Source of the DNA: Gliomastix tumulicola
Lineage: Eukaryota > Ascomycota > Sordariomycetes > Hypocreales > Bionectriaceae
Assembly (NCBI GenBank): GCA_001599755.1
Contig: BCHX01000008.1
Coordinates: forward strand, 620,001-684,000
Reading direction: 5' to 3'
DNA: 64,000 bases
Part shown: positions 35,501 through 45,640 of the stretch, in pieces
How positions within the stretch are numbered: the first letter of the stretch is position 1
Layout: every line of letters starts with the position of its first letter
Program-made: the position numbers and the translations under genes
The notes under the pieces: model-generated
Told to the model about the DNA's origin: nothing
The model's database searches: none
Seen by the model: only the letters and a program-made list of their open reading frames with translations

Positions 35501-35751
35501 TGGCGTTCATGTGCATGGTGCTCGGCGCCTATGTGCATTGCCTTACTAGCCTTTTGACGCGTCATTCGCCTACCACAGCAAGATATCACATGTGTCGCGC
35601 TACGGGGACGAGATGTGTGTGTACAATCATATACATTGATGTATGTCATTCATATATATCATTTATGTATGTATGTAATCTGTTTCTCCTCCCGGAGATA
35701 TATACAGTCATCATTTCATCCTCCTCTTTCCGTCATGAACCATTCATTCCC
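32594..35751. other. 3.1 kb gap with gene-like debris and an inverted repeat
   Basis: No intact gene. On the minus strand, 34022-35080 carries protein-like stretches in different frames (for example MEYYAVMNLLQAEIAEAQ and IESMERGLARRLNLSL) that may be remnants of a helical protein, but I cannot name it. A perfect 17-bp inverted repeat lies at 35242-35300. The remainder shows nothing. Confidence 0.4.
35242..35300. repeat. Perfect 17-bp inverted repeat (hairpin)
   Basis: The left arm 35242-35258 and right arm 35284-35300 are exact reverse complements (arms TGTCTCCAAAGGCGATC / GATCGCCTTTGGAGACA), separated by a 25-base loop. They sit in the gap about 450 bp downstream of the S1 protease stop codon. 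Confidence 0.9.
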
Positions 35752-36894
35752 TTACGCGGTGACCAGCGAGACGCCATAGGCAGACAGGATGGGGTTGAGG
35801 GGCTGGAAGTAGGTGGTGCCGCCGCTCGCGCAGTTGCCAGAGCCACCGGAGGTGACACCCTGGGCCTGGGAGCCGGAGTAGAAGGAACCGCCAGAGTCAC
35901 CGGGCTCAGCGCAGACGCTGGTCTGGGTGAGGCCGTAGACGGTGCCCTGCGGGTAGTTGACGGTGGCGCCGGTGCCCTGGACGGAGCCGCAGTGGACGCC
36001 GGTGGTCGAGCCGGAGCGGCAGATGCTGGAGCCGACGGGGGCCTCGCTGCCGCCCGTGACGGGGAGGCTGCCGCCGCCGTAGCCGTTGATGTAGGGCTGG
36101 AGGTCGTGGCCGCCGCTGGTGCTGACAAAGGCCATGTCGCTGCCGGGGAAGGAGGAGCCGGAGAAGCTGCCGAGGCCCTCGCCGGAGCTGGTGGTCGTGG
36201 AGGCGCCAACGCCGCCGCAGTGGCCAGCAGTGACGAAACCACCGCCGACGGAGAAACCGACGGAGCAGCGGCTGGAGCCACCGATGAGGTAGGCATCACC
36301 ACCCTGGATGGTGGCGAAGGTGGAGGGCATCGAGTCGACGGTGCGGACCTCGAACTCGCCCTTGGCAAGGCCGACCTCAGCGGCGAGCTCCTCAGCGTGG
36401 GTCTTGCTGCCAGAGAGGGCGTTCAGAACGACCTTGTTGGCAACGACATCGACGAACCAAGCAGCGATGCCAGTGGAGACGTCGCCGTTGCCGGTGTCGA
36501 AGCTGGCGGCGTTCTCCTGGTGGAGCGTGTCGAGCGCCTTCTTGGCCTCCTCGAGCTTGGAGAGGCTGTTGGCGACGATGTGAGGCTTAGCGCCGGCGGC
36601 CTTGGCCTCAGTGGCCGAGGCCTCGTCGGTGACAGCGACGTTGATGGTGTTGCCGTTGTCGGAAACCCAGGCGCCGGCGAACTTGCTGGCAGAGACGGTG
36701 CGGAGCTGCTCGATGACCTCGCCGGCCGAGATCTCGCGGGCAATGCGGGCGGTGGCCGCCGAAGCATCAAGACCAAGGTCACGCTTCATGGCAGCGAGGA
36801 TCTGGGGGTGCAGGCTGGTGGCAGTCTGGGCAGGGGCACCGTAGACCAGGGGCAGGGTGGCGGCCAGGAAGCCGAGAAACTTGGTGAGCTCCAT
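35752..36894 (-). CDS. Secreted S1 serine protease of actinomycete (streptogrisin/alpha-lytic) type
   Basis: Intronless, 380 residues. A signal peptide (LTKFLGFLAATLPLVYGAPA) is followed by a pro-region of about 170 residues with an alpha-lytic-type prodomain motif (AAWFVDVVANKVVL). The mature domain begins near IQGGDAYLIGG. The triad is visible: His in GGFVTAGHCGG, Asp in GSDMAFV and Ser in EPGDSGGSF. Paired cysteines (SRCSVG/AGHC, ICRSG/VHCG, VCAEP/GNCASG) fit this bacterial-style S1 subfamily. Fungal chymotrypsin-like enzymes of this kind, described in Metarhizium, were proposed to have come from actinomycetes by lateral transfer. The enzyme is expected to be secreted, self-processing and active on extracellular protein. 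The ATG 36894 is the first in frame; upstream codons that would encode polyhistidine lack an ATG. Confidence 0.92.
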   Translation of the reverse strand: MELTKFLGFLAATLPLVYGAPAQTATSLHPQILAAMKRDLGLDASAATARIAREISAGEVIEQLRTVSASKFAGAWVSDNGNTINVAVTDEASATEAKAAGAKPHIVANSLSKLEEAKKALDTLHQENAASFDTGNGDVSTGIAAWFVDVVANKVVLNALSGSKTHAEELAAEVGLAKGEFEVRTVDSMPSTFATIQGGDAYLIGGSSRCSVGFSVGGGFVTAGHCGGVGASTTTSSGEGLGSFSGSSFPGSDMAFVSTSGGHDLQPYINGYGGGSLPVTGGSEAPVGSSICRSGSTTGVHCGSVQGTGATVNYPQGTVYGLTQTSVCAEPGDSGGSFYSGSQAQGVTSGGSGNCASGGTTYFQPLNPILSAYGVSLVTA

Positions 36895-36930
36895 ATTGAA
36901 GGTGAAGGCGACAAGAGAGGAGGAAGAGAG

Positions 36931-36957
36931 ATGATGATGATGATGATGATGATGATG
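36931..36957 (-). repeat. (CAT)9 repeat in the leader of the S1 protease
   Basis: Nine perfect units (ATG on the plus strand, CAT on the coding strand), 37 bp upstream of the protease start codon, probably in the 5' untranslated region. Confidence 0.88.
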
Positions 36958-39142
36958 CTCCAAATGTCAGACAAGATGTGAACATGCCCAACTATTTATA
37001 CTTGTCTGGCTTGAGTATCAGGGGAAGTAGTTCGCCCCTGTCGTCGGGTGGTCGTCAGCTTTCTCGAGGTCTCATCCGAAGCCCATATCACACGACCAGC
37101 CGTTACCTTGTTCCTCCTTCCCCATCGTTCCCCGTCCTTCCCCATCTGCCCTGAGATCTACAGCAGTTTCACTCGCATTGGAAGGACGTCATCGTCAGGC
37201 AACGCGCGCGAACAAAACGACGGCGCGTAGCTTAGTTAGAGCCGGGGTGGAGGGCCCAAAGCGGAAGGCAGCTCAGCATCGTGAGCTTAGCAATATGTGC
37301 AAGGCCAAGATCCTGGGGCGCATCGGCTCCGGTTTGCGCCACGCCTGCGAATCCGGCACTTCGCCGATAGTGTTGCGACCTATGCCCCTTTCTGATGCAA
37401 CGGCCGTCCATCGGCGCGCTCGGGCTGCGAGACTCAGTTCCCCGGCGCCCGGTACTCGCCAGCAATCTGCCGGTAGTAGTATGCACGCCAGTCTTTGACA
37501 GGCCAAGAAACTCTTGGACACGATGTCGGAATGCTGGGCGACCATTACCTCCTGTCAGCTCGCTCGGCCCTTTGTTCAGGCTCGTTGGACGGCCGTGGTC
37601 GGAATGGGAGCATTAGGAAGGTAGAGCCAGGCCATGGGAAACTTGGAAGTCCGACTTTACGTGCCTGGGTAGAGCGCCTGAGTGATCGACACGGTGATCG
37701 ACACCGAAACACCCTTATCAGAGGCGAGCCAAGGCAACCACCTTATCGCTCTCCCCAACCCAGCCTCTCCCCTTGATGAGTGGTGGACAATGCACCAGCT
37801 ACGAGCCAAGCTCCGTTGTACAAAGGGCGGCGCAACGTGCCTCCCGAGGCGCCTGTGCTTCCCTGCCACATGGCCAGGTCGAATGGGAAGGTATTATGTA
37901 AATCAATTAGAGTTAAGGGGCATGTCGGAGAAACTACTAGCATGCGCTAACTCGAAGTGCCGATGAGATTGCTGATCCTTTTTGTGGGATGAGCTCTTGG
38001 CCTGCCCTACAGCTTGAAAAGGAAGTTCACTCGTAAATCACGCAACGGACTCACTGGGACCGTGGGCAATAAGCTAGTAGCTCTTCTACGCCATGAAACA
38101 AGGGACCTTGGCTGCCCGAAATAGAAGGTACAGTAATACTCCGGTGGCGGAGGTACGGGGACTGTCGAGGCCGACTGACTCGCCTGGCCAACGAGTACAT
38201 TCGTCAAAGGTCGTTGAGGAGGCCGTCTCCTGAGCCGGCTCGAATGTGTTCGCTGTATCCTAATGTTGCTCTTCGCCCGTTGGGCCTGCTGGAAGCGATT
38301 CGGAACGCGATGAACAGGGGAAGAGGTGGCTTCCGCTTGTTGGTGGTGCATGAAGATAATCTCGTGATAGTTGCTTGTTTCATTGTTTGAAACGTCCCCA
38401 CCCTGGTCGGGCTTGTGGTAAACCAAGCGAGTGGTATCGACCCCTTCATTTAGTTATGCGTGGTGCCATGATTCCCCTCGAGGCATCCCTCGCCAAGTAA
38501 CCAAAAAAGAATCGACACATGGTTCCTCAGGCAACTGACTATTTGTTCTGTTCTGTCAATGTAGACCTCAGGATACTCCAGACGCTCGAACACGTAGTTC
38601 TGCGGGCGTTCTATAATATCAAAACTATGGCACTGAAAATTGGTTTTGGCAGTGGCATTGAGCCCAATTCATTGGCCGCTTCGAAGAACTCCGAGCCATG
38701 GGGACAGTGAGTTATATGGATGGTGTTGAAGCTGTATCTTTTTATTGATTGAACAAATCATCCGGCTGGGGTGCAGGGTAGGTGAATCAGGTAAGAACAG
38801 TTTTATCTTTTCACAACGCTGGGAAGTCTTGACTACTAGTAGGTGATGTTGGGGTTACAGTGGCACGTAGTGAATATGTGCAACGCTAGGATAAATTGCT
38901 ATCGCCAAAATTGATACTCTGCGCATGAGATGATGATTTATCAGTGCTTAAAGGCTATCTAGATAATGACTGTAACGGGCATGCTAGTCGGTTTACTGAG
39001 GGTTAATGGTGTAGGAGGCGGCCCGAAGACTAGGAACGGGTGACTTTCATTATAATTGCAAAGACCACCCAGGAGAGAGTGCTCCATCGACCCTCTCCTC
39101 AAACCGCCCAGTCATGAGGCAGTCCACTTGTTGAGCCCGAGA
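36958..39142. other. 2.2 kb without a recognisable gene
   Basis: Contains the protease promoter and then only short open frames. A small imperfect duplication (GTGATCGACAC twice) occurs at about 37682-37705. Nothing else is assignable. Confidence 0.5.
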
Positions 39143-39936
39143 CTAGATCCATGGCTTTGGAGGCTTTGGGTGAGGCTTAGGGACCGGCTTAGGAGCCGGC
39201 TTTGTAGCGTGCGTGTTGCCCTTGCTGCACTTCCGGTGGACACGGAAAGGGACCGTGTCGTCATCGAAAGCGAAAGTGACCTCCACCCAGTCGTCCTCAC
39301 TCCCAAGTCCATTGCTGGGTACCACCACACTCGCTTCGCCAATGTGGAACTCTGCTGTGTTGCGTTCACCAAGGGTGTCGATTCCAAAAAGACCGTCGCA
39401 TTCAACCGAAGAGAGTACGTTTGCCAGGTCCGCAGAAAAGGCCTGACTAACGGTCGGGACGAAGGACCTATTACGTCTATCTGGAAGTACTGGTAGCATG
39501 GGATATGAGGATGGAGATACTTGCCCTTCAGTAACAACCGCAAACTCCATCGGAGCTATATCAGGTCCCATCCATGTGGTGGGAACGATGTCGTTGCCGA
39601 CGGCCTGGATGGCTGCCCTCTGCGCGGCAGACATCACATGCCCCGTACCATGTACTTTGACGATAGCATCGTCTTCGCCAAGGTAGTGGTGGCTGTGAGA
39701 GAGATACAGCCCGAAGTCTTTCTGGGCGTTATGCCGAACGAAGACGTCCCGTATAGGGCCGCTGATGATGAGGTCGATGCATTGAGCCTAGAAGAGAGAA
39801 TCTTGATTAGCATTTGCTTATGCTTGGTGCACTAGCTATAACAATGGGATGTGAGCTGGCATCGAACCTGTCGGCGTGCGTTAGCCTCCTCAAGAGAAGG
39901 AAGCTCGTTATAGCGGCTGGCGTTGAATGGTGACAT
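39143..39936 (-). CDS. Conserved-looking hypothetical protein with proline/lysine tail
   Basis: Two exons: 39936-39868 and 39787-39143, giving 237 residues. The 80-bp intron has donor GTTCGA and acceptor TTCTAG with a nearby CTAAT branch site. The N-terminus reads SPFNASRYNELPSLEEANARRQ, followed by LIISGPIRDVFVRH..FGLYLSHSHHYLGEDDAIVKVHGTGHVM, a pattern I associate with uncharacterised fungal proteins. The C-terminus is a Lys/Pro repeat (KPAPKPVPKPHPKPPKPW) about 23 residues long. There is no signal peptide, membrane segment or known catalytic motif. A histidine-rich strand (LYLSHSHHYL) is notable. Function is unknown. It lies 1 kb from the divergently oriented NLR gene. Confidence 0.7.
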
Positions 39937-40963
39937 GATTACGTGCCAAGCTTGGAGATCTTGAGACTGGAGATGTTGAGTTAAAGAGTATAATGAGATA
40001 GATGGGGACAAGAGGAAAGAGAGAATATATAGCGTAGTCGATGGGGTGAGACGGAAGCAGAGTAGGCCATTTTATCATGATCACTGTAACTCTGGTGGGT
40101 GGTTCAAGGAGGTTCGGCTCTGACTCACTATCTTACCAGCTATTAGCGTCAATGTAAGTAACCTCCGTCGCACATTCTACCTTTCCGTGCTTGATCTAGT
40201 CCCTGAACACCCACCTTCTTAAACGACATCAAGTTTCTCCATGTGTCTTTCAGTCCGACACCAACATCGACAAGGGGTTATGAGAGAATTGCGGGCAATA
40301 TCTGCGCGTGATCCCGCCCGAAAATCGACGTCAGATTGGGCTCGCCATCCCCTTGAATATTGACGGTGGTATTATTGATAACAAAATCTCCGCGCTCGAA
40401 GGTGAGACGGTAGAGAGTCACGATCTGGAGGTATATATTAGATCCCGTTTCCTCCCCATGAATCTCCGTGAGGAAATGAGATTGAATCACCCTAAGCTAG
40501 TCGATTTGCGCCGTTGCACATAAGTTCTACACTAGGCTTATTGATTGCTTCAAATGCTCATGGTTCTGCTATGGCTGCATCGATATTGATATAATTTCCT
40601 CGGAGGTGGTCGAATTAGAGTAGCTCAACACAGTGATAGAGGAGGGCAAAGAGTACGTATCGCGTCATTAGCTGGTTATGCATGCACAGATAAGTAAAGT
40701 GGCGCAGTTATGCAGAGCTGACCGAATGCGCCTCACCGTGGCGGTGCCAATATCTGGGCATCCGATCCGGGGTGTGATTAGGCGCCCAAGGCAGCCTCAC
40801 TTTTCTCCCCGCACCTGCACAATCCTCCTCCCTCCTGCATCATCCACGTTTGTCGTCGTCGTCTCCCTGGCCCAGCTATTGTGTTACGCTACGGCAGGCA
40901 TGTGACTCTCCCGAGAGGCATGTCTGGCAAGTGTAGCATATTGATTATTCCCGACCAACCAGC
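39937..40963. promoter_or_regulatory. Divergent intergenic region between the hypothetical protein and the NLR
   Basis: About 1 kb. It must contain both promoters. No open frame longer than about 75 codons, no repeat and no recognised operator. Confidence 0.45.
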
Positions 40964-43900
40964 ATGGAAGCGTCCGATTCGCTGAAGCGAACGGGCACCG
41001 GCCTCAGTATCGTCTCCGACCGATCGAAGCGAACACGACACGACGAGAATAGCGACGAGAAGAACGCCAAGCAGCTCGAACCTGAAGAATACCGAGTGGG
41101 ATGGATATGCGCACTCTCGATCGAACGAACGGCGGCCGAGGCGATGCTCGAGGAGGAGCACGCTCCGCTGGCCCATCAATCCGAACGAGATACAAATGCC
41201 TACACACTGGGGAGAATCGGGCCGCACCACGTCGTGATCGCTGGGCTGCCGAATGATCATTACGGGCTCAATAATGCGACAACCGTGGCAAACAATATGC
41301 TGCGATCCTTCCCGTCCATCGATCGACGGCTGATGGTGGGAATTGGAGGAGCAGCACCAGACCTAGCCGACATCCGTCTCGGAGACGTTGTTGTTAGCAG
41401 TCAGGTCATCCAGTATGACTTCGGGAAAGCTGTATCGGGTCATCAGCTCGACACAACGAGCATCCCTACTCGTCCGCCGCAGGGGCTCCTCAATGCTGTC
41501 GCGAAATTGCGCGCCATGCATAACAGATTGCCCAGCCAGACTCCTCGCATCATCAAGGATATGCTTGAACGATACCCAAAAATGGCCAGCTTCGGACGGC
41601 CAACCAGTCAGGATGTGCTCTATGACCATTCTTATCAGCACATCCCATCGTCTTCGGGCACGTGTAGTGCATGTGACGAACAATACGTTGTTGCGCGTGG
41701 AGACCGCCCCAGCAGTGATCCCATGATTCACTACGGCAAGATAGCCTCGGCAAATCAAGTCATGAGGAACGGAGCTCTTCGAAAACGGATAACGGATGAG
41801 CTCCAAGTGGCATGCTTCGAGATGGAGGCAGCCGGCTTGATGGACGACAGCATCGGTTGTCTAGTCATCCGGTGCATGTGCGACTACTCCGATTCTCACA
41901 AGAGCAAAGAATGGCAGAGATATGCAGCTGCGGTCGCTGCCGCATACGCTTCAGAGCTTTTGCATGTCTTACCTGCCACAGTGTCTTCGGACAGGCAAGA
42001 GGATGCACACGATGGAAACGAATCTGCGGATATATCTCACGCTCGAGGAGAGGGCCTGTCAATCGGACAACAGAGGCAGAAGCTCCTCGATGCGCTGGCA
42101 TTTGAAGAGCAAGACGCACGACATACCAACATCAAAGCTGCATTGAGGAAGACCTGCGAATGGTTTCTCACGGACGACTTCTACCTCAAATGGCTGGCTC
42201 CGGTTCATTATTCAGACCATCACGGCTTCTTATGGATCAGCGGAAAGCCTGGCTCAGGGAAATCAACATTGATGAAGTTTCTTCTTTCGCATATGGCCAA
42301 AAGGATGGAGAAAGAGTCACAGACTGCTGTTGTCTCCTTCTTCTTCAACGCGCGAGGAAGCGAGCTGGAGAAGTCGACTCTGGGTCTGTACCGCTCTCTG
42401 CTATTCCAGATCTTTAGCAAATTTCCGGATTTGCAGTGGCTTCTCGACCCTCATCGAGGCATTGACTCATGCCGTACGCTTGAAACGTTCCAGACGTTGT
42501 TTCAGAACACCGTTGGAGCCCTCCAGCACCGGAAGCTCATATGTTTCATTGATGCTCTTGATGAGTGTGATGAAGAGCAGGTTGCGACCATGATCGAGCT
42601 GTTTGAAGAACTCGGAGAGACTGCTCAAGTCAGTGGTACGCAGTTCTACATTTGCCTCTCGAGTCGGCACTACCCTCACGTGGAGATTCAACCCTGTCTT
42701 AGGCGGATACTCGAGGATCAGCCTGGCCACACGGCAGATATTCAGAAATACGTTTCAGCCAAGCTTCGCCCTGCAAGTCGGAAAGACAAAGTGAGTACCG
42801 AGATCACCACTCTGATCTTGGAGAAAGCCGGTGGTGTCTTCATGTGGGTTGTTCTGGTTGTCGACATACTCAACAAGGAACTCCGAGAAGGCAAAGCCAC
42901 TACAATCAAAAGACATCTGCAGAGCCTGCCTTCGGGGTTGACTGATCTCTTCCGAAACGTAATCCTAAGGGATAGCGCAAAGAACGACAGTCTTCTCCTA
43001 TGTATCCGGTGGATCCTCTTCGCGAAGCGGCCGTTGCTGGTAGAAGAGTATTACTATGCCCTCCACTCCGGCTTAGATCAGGGAGAGGACACATTGTCCC
43101 CTTGGGACCCCGACTTCGTCACCCGAGAGTACATGAACCTTTTCGTGACCAGCTCGTCCAAAGGCTTGGCAGAGGTCACTCGAACGAAGAAGGCCATCGT
43201 GCAGTTCATCCATGAGTCCGTCCGCGATTTTTTACTCAAAGAGGATGGTCTCCGTCAGCTTTTTTCCGCCCATGAGGGTAGTTTCGAAGCTCACAGCCAC
43301 GACCAACTCAAGAAGTGTTGCCAATTCTATCTTGGTGTAGATGTTTCACCTCTCCAACTTCCGAACAGAAACTCAGGTTCCGTGTCAAAACGGAGGTCTT
43401 TGCGGGAGATGGTCTCGGAGAAATTTCCGTTTCTTCCCTACGCCAGTGCCTATCTGCTCTATCACGCTGATATTGCCGAAAGCTCATTACCTCAAGACGA
43501 CTTTCTCCGCGACTTTAACCTCGGCGAGTGGCTTAGTTGCCACCGCCTTTTTGAAATTTACAAGATCCGCGACTATAGTTCGGAGGTCGATCTCATCTAT
43601 CTTTGCGCAGATATGGGCTATTCCAGACTTCTCAAATATTGTCTCCAAAAGGTTCCGTTTCCGCCTGCGTGTTGGAAAGATCGATACGTCCACCCTCTAA
43701 TTGCCGCAGCAGCCAATGGGCATGTTGAAGCGGTGAGGGTGCTCCTAGACTCACGAGGCGTCGGAATCACCCTCCACGATAAGGACGATTATTCTGCTGT
43801 GTCAATTGCACTTGAAAAGGGCCACGGAGATGTCCTTGAGGCACTCTTGACTGCTGAGGGTAGAGATACCCACGGCGAAAGTATAGGGCCACCACTATCA

Positions 43901-45118
43901 CCCAATCTATCAGCTCCAGATTGGTCGCAACGAGCAATCCACAAATTACTAGTCGAGTACGGAGATGTCTACTCAACTGGACTGAATGAGCGTTACTGGT
44001 CGTTAATTGCCAAGCACAAAGCGTGGTCAGTCTTGTTGGAATTGGGTACCGATCTCAATACGCCAATCGGCCGCAGTGGACAGCGCCCTTTGGTATGGGC
44101 TGCATCCCACGGGTACGCGGATTTGACGAAATGGCTCTTGGCCCAAGATGGAGTTGATGTGAACGCAAGGGACAAGTACGGACAAACAGCGCTCTCACAT
44201 TCCGTGGACAATGCTCAACTTGAAGTCGTGGACTTACTTCTTGAGCATGATGGCATTAACTTGCACTGCGCCCCAACTCTCGGCGGGGGGTCAATTCTCC
44301 ATTGGGCCATAAGGGTAGCTTCACGTGTTGACCTGCTGGAAGCGCTCCTACTCGCTTCCCTGGATTTGAACTTGCGTGATAACGAGGGCATGACGGCCTT
44401 GTCAGTGGCAGTTCTGAATAGAAACCACACTGCGCTGGCTTTGCTCATTTCGAGACCCGAGGTCGACATGAATTTGAGTGACAGGATGGGCCGTACGCCA
44501 TTGTGCCTGGCAATCCCCGAGCTATCGTCAACATCATTGTCGACGTCGACCAAGATTGTGCTACAATTGCTCGACGCTGAGAACAGGGTTGACGTGAATA
44601 TACCTGCGTTTGTGCACAGTCAGACGCCGCTTATGATAGCAGCGGTGCGGGGTAACCACGAGGCGCTGGCGCTGCTTCTCTCCGTTGACGGCATAAGCGT
44701 CAATCGCGAAAGCAGATCGGGGCGCACTGCTCTGTCTTACGCTTGCGAGGGGAACCGGACTCGCTGCATCTCGCTTCTGCTAGCAGCTTCCGGCATTGAT
44801 GTTGACGCACGAGACGAAAACCTTTGGACACCACTCATGTGGACAGTATCTTACGGTCACACTGAAGCGTTGAAGCAGCTGCTCTCCGTCGAGGGAATCG
44901 GTGTGAATGACAAAGATGAGAATGGGCGCACAGCTCTTTTCATAGCTATTGACGGTGGCAATGAGCAATGCGTCACGATGCTGCTAGATACTGGTCGAGT
45001 TGATGTGAATGTCAAGGACCCAGGGGGTCGCACAGCATTGTCGAGGGTCATATCAAGAAGATGGACTCAAGTTGCAGAGCAGCTGATTGCCCTTGATGGA
45101 AATGACGTTGAAAGCTAG
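40964..45118 (+). CDS. NLR-like protein: PNP/UDP-phosphorylase domain, NACHT, ankyrin repeats
   Basis: One exon, 1384 residues. Residues ~43-335 form a nucleoside-phosphorylase (PNP_UDP_1) domain (YRVGWICALSIE, VGIGGAAPDLADIRLGDVVVS, ACFEMEAAGLMD, VIRCMCDYSDSHK). A linker follows, then a NACHT NTPase with Walker A GKPGSGKST at 427-435 and Walker B CFIDALDECDEE around Asp530. A helical/winged-helix region runs to ~900, and ankyrin repeats fill ~905-1380 (about 12-14 units such as GRTALSYACEGNRTRC and LWTPLMWTVSYGHTEALKQLL). This is a classic fungal NLR plan: sensor repeats, an oligomerising NACHT, and an N-terminal effector that may cleave nucleosides or nucleotides on activation. Fungal NLRs control heterokaryon incompatibility and probably xenorecognition, in the cytosol. 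Decayed ankyrin sequence follows the stop codon. It is followed by the APH gene on the same strand. Confidence 0.94.
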   Translation: MEASDSLKRTGTGLSIVSDRSKRTRHDENSDEKNAKQLEPEEYRVGWICALSIERTAAEAMLEEEHAPLAHQSERDTNAYTLGRIGPHHVVIAGLPNDHYGLNNATTVANNMLRSFPSIDRRLMVGIGGAAPDLADIRLGDVVVSSQVIQYDFGKAVSGHQLDTTSIPTRPPQGLLNAVAKLRAMHNRLPSQTPRIIKDMLERYPKMASFGRPTSQDVLYDHSYQHIPSSSGTCSACDEQYVVARGDRPSSDPMIHYGKIASANQVMRNGALRKRITDELQVACFEMEAAGLMDDSIGCLVIRCMCDYSDSHKSKEWQRYAAAVAAAYASELLHVLPATVSSDRQEDAHDGNESADISHARGEGLSIGQQRQKLLDALAFEEQDARHTNIKAALRKTCEWFLTDDFYLKWLAPVHYSDHHGFLWISGKPGSGKSTLMKFLLSHMAKRMEKESQTAVVSFFFNARGSELEKSTLGLYRSLLFQIFSKFPDLQWLLDPHRGIDSCRTLETFQTLFQNTVGALQHRKLICFIDALDECDEEQVATMIELFEELGETAQVSGTQFYICLSSRHYPHVEIQPCLRRILEDQPGHTADIQKYVSAKLRPASRKDKVSTEITTLILEKAGGVFMWVVLVVDILNKELREGKATTIKRHLQSLPSGLTDLFRNVILRDSAKNDSLLLCIRWILFAKRPLLVEEYYYALHSGLDQGEDTLSPWDPDFVTREYMNLFVTSSSKGLAEVTRTKKAIVQFIHESVRDFLLKEDGLRQLFSAHEGSFEAHSHDQLKKCCQFYLGVDVSPLQLPNRNSGSVSKRRSLREMVSEKFPFLPYASAYLLYHADIAESSLPQDDFLRDFNLGEWLSCHRLFEIYKIRDYSSEVDLIYLCADMGYSRLLKYCLQKVPFPPACWKDRYVHPLIAAAANGHVEAVRVLLDSRGVGITLHDKDDYSAVSIALEKGHGDVLEALLTAEGRDTHGESIGPPLSPNLSAPDWSQRAIHKLLVEYGDVYSTGLNERYWSLIAKHKAWSVLLELGTDLNTPIGRSGQRPLVWAASHGYADLTKWLLAQDGVDVNARDKYGQTALSHSVDNAQLEVVDLLLEHDGINLHCAPTLGGGSILHWAIRVASRVDLLEALLLASLDLNLRDNEGMTALSVAVLNRNHTALALLISRPEVDMNLSDRMGRTPLCLAIPELSSTSLSTSTKIVLQLLDAENRVDVNIPAFVHSQTPLMIAAVRGNHEALALLLSVDGISVNRESRSGRTALSYACEGNRTRCISLLLAASGIDVDARDENLWTPLMWTVSYGHTEALKQLLSVEGIGVNDKDENGRTALFIAIDGGNEQCVTMLLDTGRVDVNVKDPGGRTALSRVISRRWTQVAEQLIALDGNDVES

Positions 45119-45183
45119 ACAGGCTTGGACGCACTCCATTATATGTGACGTCGTTGGGCTGAGCGGATTGGAACATAACACTG

Positions 45184-45363
45184 CTTCTAGGCACTGGCCG
45201 AGTTGATATAGAGGCAACGGATAGCGAAATTTGGATACCCGTTGATGCTCGCCTAGCCTGGAATCATGCGGGGGACCTTGTGTGTATCCTATCTTTCATG
45301 ATGAGCGGCGTTGATATAAGCGCCCGCCGCTACGTAAATAGTGATTGTCTGCTTCGTGCTTGA
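45184..45363 (+). pseudogene. Decayed ankyrin-repeat remnant downstream of the NLR
   Basis: In a frame different from the NLR, this stretch reads LLGTGRVDIEATDSEIWIP, then a degenerate repeat with DARLAWNHAGDLVCILSFMM and SGVDISAR, ending at TGA 45361-45363. The order and spacing match ankyrin units (for example LLDTGRVDVN in the NLR itself). It is most simply the former 3' end of the NLR repeat array, cut off by a stop and a frameshift. Confidence 0.7.
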
Positions 45364-45640
45364 AAATATAATAGTTGCCACGGTATGCTGTCCGCACTTG
45401 AGACCAAGCCTCGAGGGCGCCCCCCTCCCTCATCATCCATGGCGGTGTTCTTGCTCTATTTTGGAGTGACTCAGCTAGGCAGATGGAAATCTCCACATGT
45501 TGGTTGTGCAGAACCCACACGTAATGATCTAGCACCCCCGCGTCGTTATGTTTGGTTCCAATGTCGGGTTCTTTTCTCCTCCTACATCGACGTGCACCAG
45601 CAGGTCCACCAGGCATAGCAGCTGCCTTCTCGATGGCATA

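Noticed and set aside
36895..36963. N-terminal polyhistidine extension on the S1 protease
   Set aside because: The frame continues upstream but has no ATG; the start at 36894 gives a proper signal peptide, so the CAT repeat is leader sequence.
35431..36981. 516-codon plus-strand open frame
   Set aside because: It is antisense to the S1 protease and is a by-product of its GC-rich codon use; its translation is Gly/Ala/Asp low complexity with no domain.
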